Shown in pieces: positions 19,287-27,400 of a stretch of DNA of 64,000 nucleotides. Under the pieces are notes generated by a model. That model searched no databases. It saw only the letters and a program-made list of their open reading frames with translations, and was not told the DNA's origin. Every line of letters begins with the position of its first letter. Positions within the stretch are counted from its first letter, which is position 1. The stretch is from Sinorhizobium psoraleae (GTDB taxonomy: Bacteria > Pseudomonadota > Alphaproteobacteria > Rhizobiales > Rhizobiaceae): the NCBI RefSeq assembly GCF_013283645.1, contig NZ_JABEKV010000004.1, forward strand, positions 310,001 to 374,000, read 5' to 3'. Position numbers and translations under genes: made by a program.

Positions 19287-19319
19287 GCGCCGCATGCCTC
19301 AAAGGGATGCGGCGCTTTT
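19287..19319 (+). terminator. Terminator between BA14K gene and a minus-strand small gene
   Basis: The stem GCGCCGCATGCC/GGGATGCGGCGC has few mismatches and is followed by TTTT on the plus strand. It lies between two convergent genes and may serve both. Confidence 0.75.
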
Positions 19320-19345
19320 GCGTTCAGCGCAGCGAGCAGGAATGC

Positions 19346-19519
19346 TTACTGTGTTGTCGCGGGTTGCTGTGGCGTTGCCGGTTGCTGTGGCGCTGGTTCC
19401 GTCGTCGTCGGAGCAGGAGCCGTCTCGGTTGTCTGTGGACCGGTTGCTGGCATCAGATACATCACGGCAAGGACGATAAGCGCGACAACGATGATGCCGA
19501 TAACCACATTTCTGTTCAT
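19346..19519 (-). CDS. Small single-pass membrane protein, 57 residues
   Basis: This short frame encodes MNRNVVIGIIVVALIVLAVM followed by a Pro/Thr/Gln-rich tail (TETAPAPTTTEPAPQQ...). The ATG at 19519 follows the excellent ribosome-binding site GAGGAGGGAG. One N-terminal membrane helix with an extracytoplasmic disordered tail is expected. No family is recognised. Confidence 0.7.
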   Translation of the reverse strand: MNRNVVIGIIVVALIVLAVMYLMPATGPQTTETAPAPTTTEPAPQQPATPQQPATTQ

Positions 19520-19837
19520 GGCGGCTCCCTCCTCAGGTTGGTCGTCTCACCGTGAATATTGGAGCCAGCAGTCGGATTTTTCAACCAGTAGAATTGAAGG
19601 CGTCCTCAATCTACCGAAGACTGCACTCGGATTTCGAGCCACGCGAACGGTGTCGCATGGCGTTGTGGTCGCGGAATCCACTTTGATCCGCAGTGCGTTG
19701 ACAGCGACGAGTGCGCGGCTGAAGAGATCGATGTTCGGCGGCCGCAAGGTCCCGTCAGGCCGGAAAATCGCCGCTAACCCGTCGCGACAATTCAGGTTCA
19801 TGCCGTACAGCCGGGTCGTTGCTAGCGGCCTTCGCCC
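19520..19837. other. Gene-free stretch
   Basis: An 84-codon open frame on the minus strand (19547-19801) lacks a ribosome-binding site and recognisable features, so I do not call it. Nothing else was seen. Confidence 0.4.
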
Positions 19838-20101
19838 CTATTCGGCCTTTGGCGGAGCCCGTCGGTCGAGCAGTTTCTGGAAGATGTCCGCCTGTTTTTC
19901 CGCAGCTGAGCGGATCGCGGCGAGGTGATCGAGCATCGAGCCGAAGGCAACCAGAATGAGGCCGCCTGCAATTGCCGGAAACGCCCAGGGGAGCACCGCC
20001 AGCAGGGTCCTGATATCGAGAGAAGGTATAAGCGTCATCGCCAGCAAAGCGAGCGTGCCGATCGTGATGATGCCACCCAGAAATTCGAGAAACTTTCCCA
20101 T
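19838..20101 (-). CDS. Small membrane protein with C-terminal helix
   Basis: This 87-residue protein has two membrane segments (FLGGIITIGTLALLAMTLI and LPWAFPAIAGGLILVAF) and a charged amphipathic C-terminal helix (HLAAIRSAAEKQADIFQKLLD). A GGGAGGAG site precedes the ATG. Function unknown. Confidence 0.72.
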   Translation of the reverse strand: MGKFLEFLGGIITIGTLALLAMTLIPSLDIRTLLAVLPWAFPAIAGGLILVAFGSMLDHLAAIRSAAEKQADIFQKLLDRRAPPKAE

Positions 20102-20263
20102 TGCTCCTCCCGTTTTTCCACCCCTTCGTGCGTGGCTCCTCCAGCGCCGCGTCTCACCGGATGCGCAAAGATCGCTGTAGCACTTTGAATTCCCGCATGT
20201 TTATCCTTAACAATAGGGCAATATTGCTTGACATCTTGCGCCCGGCTGGTGGTCTATCCTCAG

Positions 20264-20292
20264 AAAAAACCCCCGGGGGTAGAGCCGGGGGT
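20264..20292 (-). terminator. Terminator of the outer membrane protein gene
   Basis: On the minus strand ACCCCCGG pairs with CCGGGGGT, followed by TTTTTT. This is a classical intrinsic terminator 24 bp after the stop of the beta-barrel gene. Confidence 0.88.
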
Positions 20293-20315
20293 GTTGATCG
20301 GGCCGATCGCAGGCG

Positions 20316-20963
20316 TCAGAATTTCACTCCGACGCCGACTGTGAATTGGTGTTGGTCGAGATCGACATTGACGCCACCCACATCCTTGTCGCCGAAATCA
20401 TTGTAGCGATACTCGGCCCGACCGAAGACACTGTTGGTGAAGCCGTAATCGACGCCGGCTCCGATGGTCCAGCCGTTGAATGTCTCCTTCTCCTCCGAAG
20501 CGCCGGCAACATCGACGAAGCCGCGGGTCACCGCCCAGCCGCCGGTCGCGTAGAGCAGGGCTTTTTCGTTGAACGTGTAGCCGACGCGCCCGCGCACCGA
20601 TCCGGAGACATCGGTGCCGACTTCCGTATTCGCGCCGAAGACTGTGAAGGTCTTGTCGTTCCAGTTGTAGGTGACGTCCCCTTCGATGCCGAAGACCCAG
20701 TCACCATGCTGGTAATTGTAACCAGCGAACGCGCCGAAGAGGCCGCCGTTGAAGTCTTCCGAGGCACTTGCCCCGGGGACGCTTAAATCGCTGTTGAGCC
20801 ATCCGCCGCCGCCTTGAAGTCCGACATAGCCGCCGGTCCAGACGAATGTGGGGGCTGCTTCGACAACCGGCGCGGGCGCTGGAGCCTCCGTCAAGTCTGC
20901 TGCGTGGGATGTCCCTGCCAACAGCGACGCGCCGAAGATCGCAACAAGCACATTTCTGATCAT
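20316..20963 (-). CDS. Outer membrane beta-barrel protein (Omp25/porin family)
   Basis: This is a 215-residue outer membrane protein with signal peptide (MIRNVLVAIFGASLLAGTSHA). The barrel strands alternate (WTGGYVGLQGGGGWLNSD, GAFAGYNYQHGDWVFGIEGD, RGRVGYTFNEKALLYATGGW, FGRAEYRYNDFGD), and the C-terminal strand ends HQFTVGVGVKF, with terminal Phe as the BAM signal. An AGGAGG site precedes the ATG. It resembles the Omp25/Omp31 group of Rhizobiales, thought to have structural roles. Confidence 0.92.
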   Translation of the reverse strand: MIRNVLVAIFGASLLAGTSHAADLTEAPAPAPVVEAAPTFVWTGGYVGLQGGGGWLNSDLSVPGASASEDFNGGLFGAFAGYNYQHGDWVFGIEGDVTYNWNDKTFTVFGANTEVGTDVSGSVRGRVGYTFNEKALLYATGGWAVTRGFVDVAGASEEKETFNGWTIGAGVDYGFTNSVFGRAEYRYNDFGDKDVGGVNVDLDQHQFTVGVGVKF

Positions 20964-21237
20964 CACAAATGCCTCCTGTTGTCCAACTGACGATATCAAC
21001 TAATGGGCGACGAGTCTGCCAAAAATCAGGTGGGCCGAATCATGTGCATTCGCACAAAGAAAAAAACGGACCGGCGGGTTTGAATCCGGCCGGCCCGTCC
21101 CGGAAAAATCGCGGAAAGGGGAACGTCTCTGCGCGGGGCTGCAAACGCCGCGCGAAGGGAGATCGATTGCCTGTCGATAATGCCTGAAAGCCGTTTTCGG
21201 ATTTGACATAAGCCGCATAAAATTTGACGTTATCCGC

Positions 21238-22284
21238 ATGAGGGAACGTATTGAAAAACAATCTCCGATTGAGGTCGTGGTTGTCGTCCTGCCCGAGTCG
21301 TCGATCATGTCGCTGGCCTCTGTGCTGGATCCGATGCGCGCCGCAAATCGGGTGGCCGGCAGACAGGTCTTTCGCTGGCGGCTTCTGTCCGGGGACGGAG
21401 AGGCGGTCATGTTGACCTGCGGCGTGCCAATCAATGTCGACGGCCGATTCGCGCCGCCGCTCGGCGGTGATCTTCTCCTCGTGATCGGCGGCTTCAATCT
21501 CCACCGGCATGTCGGCAAGCGGTTTCTCGCCACGCTGCAGGAGTGCGCTCGCCATTTCGACATTGTGGCGGGCATCGAGTCCGGTTGCTGGCTGCTCGGT
21601 CGATCAGGACTTCTCAATGGCCGCAAGGCAACGGCGCATTGGGAAGAGCTCGAGGATTTCAGCCAGACTTTTCCTGCGCTTACCGTCATCGGTGACCGCT
21701 TCGTCACCGACGGCAAATATTGGACCTCCGGTGGCGCCTCGCCGACGTTCGACATGATGTTGCATCTGATCACCGAGAGGTTAGGCCCCGCTTTGGCGCT
21801 CGATGTTGCCAGCATCTTCGTTTACGACCAGATGCACAGCGCCACCGATGTGCAGCCCTTCGTGTCGCTCGGCCGCATCGAGGCCCGAGATCCCGAGCTC
21901 GCCGGCGCAATACGGCTGATGGAGCGCACCTTGGAGCGACCGATGACCGTGGCGGCGCTGGCACGGCGGTTATCCATCTCGCGGCGCAAGCTCGAACTCC
22001 TTTTCGCGAAAGGGCTCTCGATCAGTCCTGCGGCCTATTATCTTCGCCTTCGGCTTCAGGTGGCGCACCGGCTTGTTCGCGATTCAGGGATTCCGATTCG
22101 GGATATCGCGCTGCGCTGCGGCTTCGACAGCCTCTCTGCCTTCTCGCGCGCCTACAGCCGCGAATATCAAACAAGCCCACTGAAGATGCGAAGTGCCAAT
22201 CGCGAAGAAACTGCTCTGCGTGCCGAAGCGGTGGCCGGTCGCAAAGCACGGATGAAACCGCTACGGATGTCAGACACGGGTTGA
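21238..22284 (+). CDS. GlxA-type AraC family transcriptional regulator
   Basis: This 348-residue regulator has an N-terminal DJ-1/PfpI-like amidotransferase-fold sensor domain (residues 10-190; GIESGCWLLGRSGLLNGRKATAHWEE) and a C-terminal AraC-type double helix-turn-helix (residues ~225-325; LARRLSISRRKLELLFAKGL, IRDIALRCGFDSLSAFSRAY). Such proteins usually respond to nitrogenous or quaternary-amine metabolites. It shows less similarity to GbdR than the paralogue at 30524-31528. Its target is unknown, and it does not sit next to an obvious catabolic operon. Confidence 0.9.
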   Translation: MRERIEKQSPIEVVVVVLPESSIMSLASVLDPMRAANRVAGRQVFRWRLLSGDGEAVMLTCGVPINVDGRFAPPLGGDLLLVIGGFNLHRHVGKRFLATLQECARHFDIVAGIESGCWLLGRSGLLNGRKATAHWEELEDFSQTFPALTVIGDRFVTDGKYWTSGGASPTFDMMLHLITERLGPALALDVASIFVYDQMHSATDVQPFVSLGRIEARDPELAGAIRLMERTLERPMTVAALARRLSISRRKLELLFAKGLSISPAAYYLRLRLQVAHRLVRDSGIPIRDIALRCGFDSLSAFSRAYSREYQTSPLKMRSANREETALRAEAVAGRKARMKPLRMSDTG

Positions 22285-22291
22285 GGTGTCC

Positions 22292-22594
22292 TCAACGGGA
22301 CGACTGGGCCGAATCGATCGCCGCGCAGGCCCTTTCGAACTCTTTGACCGTTTCCGGTGTATTGTCTTCGGGCAAGACGGCGTCGGCGGCATCGGCCTGA
22401 CCTGCGACATCGCTCTCATAGACATAGGATTGAATGTAATAGGCGATCGCACCTTTCCAGACCCTGCGGCCGTCTATCTCCTCACAGGCAACCGCGTTCT
22501 CGAAGTCCGCTTGCAACTCTTCCACCGTAGCGACATTGGAGGGTACGTTCGTGGGCGCCAGGAGCGAAGCGACGAACAGGGCGGTAAACATCAT
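22292..22594 (-). CDS. Small exported protein, 100 residues
   Basis: The signal peptide MMFTALFVASLLAPTNVPS is followed by an acidic helical domain with two conserved-looking Cys (VACEEIDGRRVWKG and FERACAAID), possibly a disulfide. AAGGACAG precedes the start. Upstream in-frame codons to 22771 were rejected because they place the signal peptide internally. The family was not recognised. The gene is convergent with the GlxA-type gene. Confidence 0.65.
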   Translation of the reverse strand: MMFTALFVASLLAPTNVPSNVATVEELQADFENAVACEEIDGRRVWKGAIAYYIQSYVYESDVAGQADAADAVLPEDNTPETVKEFERACAAIDSAQSSR

Positions 22595-23057
22595 GGCTGT
22601 CCTTTTGACGCAAGCTGCAGGGAAAACCGTTGGAAGGTTCGTTGGTTCCATCCGATAGAGAACGGAATGCGCACTGGCGGAAGAGCGAATTTGGCGACGC
22701 CGAGTTTTATCCGCCACGCGATGTGTATGAGCCACAGTTCGGGATTCGTCGAATTGTTGCGCGTCGCTCAACCGATGGGATTGCGAAACACGGGCGCAAC
22801 CGTCACGAGAGTGTTTCGGACTCGGAGTTTGCTGAATTCCGGCGGGCGGAATCCGAAGATGGAGACGAGCGAGACGGGCGCGTCGAGCGCGTGATCAGGG
22901 CTCGGATTGATGCGGACCTACCATAAAGGGACGGAGCACCCGTGCCTCGTCCTGGCTCCGCATCTCAGAATGAGAGTGGAATGTGGCCGATAACCAACCC
23001 CACCCCCCTGCAGGGTAGGTGGGGCTGAGTGGTGGTGGGGTGTTGCAACTCGCCCGG
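22595..23057. other. Gene-free stretch with terminator-like hairpin
   Basis: No credible gene was found. A 98-codon TTG frame at 22630-22926 is highly charged and lacks signals. CCCCACC (22998-23004) pairs with GGTGGGG (23018-23024) and probably ends the minus-strand glycine-zipper gene. Confidence 0.45.
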
Positions 23058-23465
23058 TCAGTTGATGACCTGCACCACGGTGCGCGATTTCGGCTCGGCG
23101 ATCACGCGCTGCTCGTTAACGACGGCATATGCGTAGGCGGGGTTCTCCGGCACCGGCGTCAGCACGACAGCCTCCGGAAGAGGCTTGCCGACAGCGATCG
23201 GCTGCTGCACGACGACGGATTGCTGCACCGGCTGCTGCTCGACGTAGGCGACGACCGGAGGAGGAGGCGGTGCGAGTGCGCCGCCTAGTGCGCCGCCGAC
23301 TACGGCTCCAACGCCGGCCCCGATCGGGCCGCCGATTATGGCGCCAGTTGCAGCGCCGCCGACCATGCCCGTCGCAGTTCCGCCCTTACCCTCGTTGTTG
23401 GTCTGAGCGATAGCGGAACCCGCAAGCAATGTGGCTGCCGTTGCGATGAGTACAAGTTTTTTCAT
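23058..23465 (-). CDS. Exported glycine-zipper protein with DUF1236-like C-terminus
   Basis: This is a 135-residue protein with signal peptide (KKLVLIATAATLLAGSAIAQ), a glycine-zipper segment (GGAATGAIIGGPIGAGVGAVVGGALGGAL) with a GxxxG repeat able to insert in or span a membrane, a Pro run, and a C-terminal segment (YAYAVVNEQRVIAEPKSRTVVQVI) of the DUF1236 type. GGAGGACG precedes the start. Function unknown; location probably periplasm or outer membrane. Confidence 0.82.
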   Translation of the reverse strand: MKKLVLIATAATLLAGSAIAQTNNEGKGGTATGMVGGAATGAIIGGPIGAGVGAVVGGALGGALAPPPPPVVAYVEQQPVQQSVVVQQPIAVGKPLPEAVVLTPVPENPAYAYAVVNEQRVIAEPKSRTVVQVIN

Positions 23466-23983
23466 TGTCTCGTCCTCCTGTTGGATTCGTCAAAACAACG
23501 AACGGGCTGTGCAATGGTTCCGGTCTTGGGACTTTGGTCCGATTATCTTGAGGATCGCGCGAAAGTGAGCCTGTTCTTCATAGCTTTACTTTAGAAATTC
23601 ATCCGATGGATAAAAATTACGGAGAAATAGTTGATCCGGAAATCACATCGACTCGTGGCAGCCCATCCACAATCACCCAATAGCTGGAAAGAACAACGCC
23701 GCTTGATCCAGAACAGCGACGACGTGACCGTGAGTCAGGCTTCGCGGTACCTTGTCGCTTGCGAATCCTCCGAATCGGCGCGCAAACAGGCTGTGTCCCG
23801 ACGCGTTTCGGCGACTGTTGGCCGCGCGCGGCCGGCGCCGTCTGTGCCATACCGCCGGTCGACAACTATTTTTTCAAAGTCTCCGGCGATCGAGAGCGCG
23901 ATTTGTGGCGGCGACGCGTGGGCCGTTCATCGGAGGTTCAGGCTTGACGGTGCAATGTAGTAGCAAGCGAAGGAGAGTATACG
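23466..23983. other. Gene-free stretch
   Basis: These 518 bp lie between divergent small exported-protein genes. Frames here are short, lack ribosome-binding sites and have unconvincing composition. No repeat or RNA gene was recognised. Confidence 0.45.
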
Positions 23984-24283
23984 ATGAAAAAACTCCTATC
24001 CGCCCTGACAGCCACAATCCTGGCCGTGTCCTTTGCCTTACCGCTAAACGCCGCACCGATTTTCGTGCCGAAATCCGAGCAAGTGCAGACCGGCCCTGTA
24101 GAACAGGTCAGACACCGGCGCCATCGCCATTGGCATGCGGATCGTCACTGGAACAGGCGTTACGCTTGGCGTTCCTGCCGCTATTATGGTCGGTGCTACC
24201 CTCGCCATTATGGGTACTACGGCTATCGTGACTACTACCGCTACCACCGGCGGCCGGGAGTCAGTATCTATTTTAACTTCTAG
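23984..24283 (+). CDS. Small exported His/Arg/Tyr-rich protein
   Basis: This 99-residue protein has signal peptide (LLSALTATILAVSFALPLNAAP) followed by a mature part dominated by His, Arg, Tyr and Trp (HRRHRHWHADRHWNRRYAW, then GYYGYRDYYRYHRRPG). AAGGAGAG precedes the ATG. The composition is like other small basic envelope proteins of Rhizobiales; metal or nucleic acid binding is possible but untested. Confidence 0.75.
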   Translation: MKKLLSALTATILAVSFALPLNAAPIFVPKSEQVQTGPVEQVRHRRHRHWHADRHWNRRYAWRSCRYYGRCYPRHYGYYGYRDYYRYHRRPGVSIYFNF

Positions 24284-24357
24284 CCAGTAGCGCCCGCAGC
24301 ATCGTCGCGTGCAAAGGGCTAAGTTCATGCGTTCGTTGCCAGAAATCTAGAACGCGG

Positions 24358-24412
24358 CTGGATTTCTGTGCTCGTCACAGGAGGCCAGCCACGGCGCGTC
24401 TGCGCCATGATT
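24358..24412 (+). repeat. Dispersed repeat, single copy (same family as 55897-56245 ends)
   Basis: TGCTCGTCACAGGAGGCCAG followed by CCACGGCGCGTCTGCGCCAT matches, with a few changes, the terminal repeats at 55897-55953 and 56190-56245. Confidence 0.6.
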
Positions 24413-24481
24413 GACTTCACGCGTGACCTCCATGCGAGCTTTCCATTCGGACCCGCGCACTTGCGCGCTAGGCATTTCGCC

Positions 24482-27400
24482 TCACAGAAGGAAATCGCCA
24501 GCTGTGAGCGGCTTGAGTCCCGAAAGCTCGATCTGGAAGTCGGCGCGGCCGTCGCCGGTGACGTCGCCGTAGACGATCGTCTTGTCGTTGGCGGTGCCGG
24601 TGGTGTCGAAGGTCTTGTAGATCAGTTCTCCGGCCTTGCGCGTGAATTCGCCCTTACCGCGCCAGGTGAAGCCCTGGTTGCCGACAAGCGCGGTATTGGC
24701 GTCAATTGCCGTCAGGCTGATCACGTCGTCGCCATTGCCGAAGTCGGTAATGATGTCGCGATAGCCGGCGCCCGAGGCCGGGCCATAGGCGACATTGTTG
24801 ACGTAGCCGGAGAAACCCTTTGCCGAGTCGTCTATCAGGTTGAAGACGAAGGTGTCGTTTCCTGCACCGCCAGTCAGCCGGTCCGCGCCGAGTCCGCCGA
24901 CGATCGTGTCCTTGCCGGCCCCGCCATTGATCGTGTCATTGCCGGCGCCGCCGTCGAAATACTCGCTCGCGGCCGACGTGCCCGTCAGCGTGTTGGCGCC
25001 CGAACTGCCGACATAACGCTCGACGGCGTCGGCGACCGAGACCCGGACCGCTTTCGTCACTTCGGCGCCGGTCCCGATGGTCCTGTCGTCGACCAGGACG
25101 GAGACATCGAGGAAGGGATTGGTCTCGAAATCGAGCCGCGCGCCGGCCTTGAGCCACAGTGCGTTGTCATGGACGGCAAAGAGCGCGGAGTCGGCGCCCG
25201 CGAGCGTGAGGACGTTGCTGCCGAGCTTGTCGTCAGTGACGAGGAGATCGGCGACCTTGCGCTCGGAAGCGGTCGAGGCGTTTTCCGCGATGGCGGCGAG
25301 ACGCTGCGTCAGGGCGAGCGACGGGGCGTCGTTGGCCGCGCTCACAGTGAAGGTGAAGGTGGCGGGAACGGGTGCCGAAAGGTCCTCGTTGCCGTCTTCC
25401 ACAGCCACCTTGAAGGACGCCGCCGTCGTCTCCGAGCCGTTGTGGCGGAAGGTAACGAGGCCGGCTGCGAGCTGCGCGCCGGTGAAGCGCGTCGCCGCGA
25501 CGCCGTTGACGAGCACGGTTCCGTTGGTGACGCTGGAGACGTTGAAGGCAACGCCCGCGGCCGTGTCGTCCGGGTCAGTGAAGCCGAGATCGGCGGCAAC
25601 GAGCTTGTAGCTGCCGCCTTCCGTGACCGTCGCCTTGAGATCGCCGGTAAGGCGAGGGGCATCGTTGACCGGGTTGACGGTGAAGTTGAACGTCGCGGGA
25701 ATGGGTGGCGTTGTCTCGTATCCGTCCGATGCGGTGAACTGGAAGGAGGCCGATGAGGTCTCCGACCCATTGTGACGGAAGGTGACGAGGCCATTCTTGA
25801 TGTCGGCCGCAGTGAAGCTCGTCGTCTCGGCGCCGTTGACGAACACTACGCCGTTTTTCAGGTTGGAAACCTGAATTTCGATGTAGGGTGCGGCACCGTC
25901 CGGATCGGTGAAGTTGACGTCAGCGACGGTAAGCTTGTAGCTGCCGCCCTCCGCAACCGCGGCCCTGAGATCGCCGGTGCGGATCGGTGCGTCGTTGATG
26001 GAATCGATCGACAAAAGGAACCTGTCGGTGCCGTCGTCCACATGAACATAGAACGGAGCGAAATAGTCTTCCGAGCCGTCGTGCTGGAAGGTGACGAGCC
26101 CGTTCGCAAGCTGTGCTCCCGTGAATTGCGAGGCCTCGGCTCCGTTTACCAGGAGTTTTCCGTGGTTCACCCCGGATACTGTGAATACGGCGTCGGCGGC
26201 ATTGTCGGCCGGGTCGCTGAAAAAATCCTCGACCGTGAATGTATACGAGGCCCCCTCGGCCAGCGAGGCCTGCCTGTCGCCAGTGAGACTTGGGGCTCCG
26301 AAGGAGCCATCGATGACGATGTCGTTCTGTCCGCCGATCGAATGGCTCCCTCCGACGCTTGGCAAGGTGAGGAGGGCGTCGAGGGAGTTGAGCGCTTTGA
26401 TGGTTGCGCCGTTCAGCATCAGCGCATTGATGGAGGCGTAGTCCAGATCGGCGCTCGAGTCGCCCTTCTGCACCGTATAGGCGAAGGTGAGCGTCTTGCT
26501 TCCCGAACCACCAAGGTAAACGGCCTCGCGATCGATAGCTCCCGTCTCGAGGAGCAGCGTCGGGCGCCCGCCAGTGGTATCGACGGAGATCGCCTTGTCG
26601 AAGGTCACAACGATGGTGACCGTATCGCGCATATGGTAGGTGGTATCGAACATACCCTCGACATTGACCACCTTGGGCGGACCGACATTGATGGCGATCG
26701 TGTCGGTATCGCTCTGCATGCCGCCCGATCCTGCAAGCCCCAGATCGTTGGTGGTGATCTGCAGCGAAGCGGGGCCGGAGTAGCCTCCCGTCGGCAGGAA
26801 CGACATCCCGTTCAGCGCCGTGTTGATGTCGGTAACGGTCCCCTCGAAGGTCATCGTCGAATCGGCGCTGCCGCTGCCGGTGATGAAGACCAGTCCGGTC
26901 GTTCCCGCGAGCGCGAGCACACCGTTGCTTGCCGTCAGTGTCACCCGCACCGTGCCGCCGCCGGCATCGGTATCCGAGATCGTGATCGCATTGCCGTTGC
27001 CGCTGCTGAAGAGAACGGGCGCATCCGTCTCGGTCACCTGCTGTACCGGCACATGGTTGACCGGCGCGTCGTTCACCGCGGTCACCACAAACGTCACGGT
27101 CGCTGGGGTCGTCAACGCACCGCCGATGCCGCTATTTCCGCCGTCATTGACCAATGCGGTCAGCACCACGTTGGATGTGGTGTTGGCGGCCGGGGTGAAG
27201 GTCACGTTGGATGCGGCGATGAAGGCGTTGATGTCGGCGATCGAACCGCTCAGCGTCAGCGACCCGGTTCCGCTTCCGGCTACGGCGACGCCGCCTCCCG
27301 AGGAGCCTGCGAGCGTGCCCGAAGCGAGCGAGAGCGTCACGCTAATCGAAGCGGACCCGGCATCGACATCGCTGATGATTATGCCGGTGATCGCCGTTGC

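Noticed and set aside
19547..19801. 84-codon minus-strand frame
   Set aside because: No ribosome-binding site, no domain or signal, and poor codon pattern.
22630..22926. 98-codon TTG frame, highly charged
   Set aside because: Weak start and a composition dominated by Arg/Glu/Asp without structure; more likely non-coding.
16552..24481. Genomic island integrated at tRNA-Arg
   Set aside because: No integrase, no repeat of the tRNA 3' end downstream, and no clear change in composition; the small-protein cluster looks resident.
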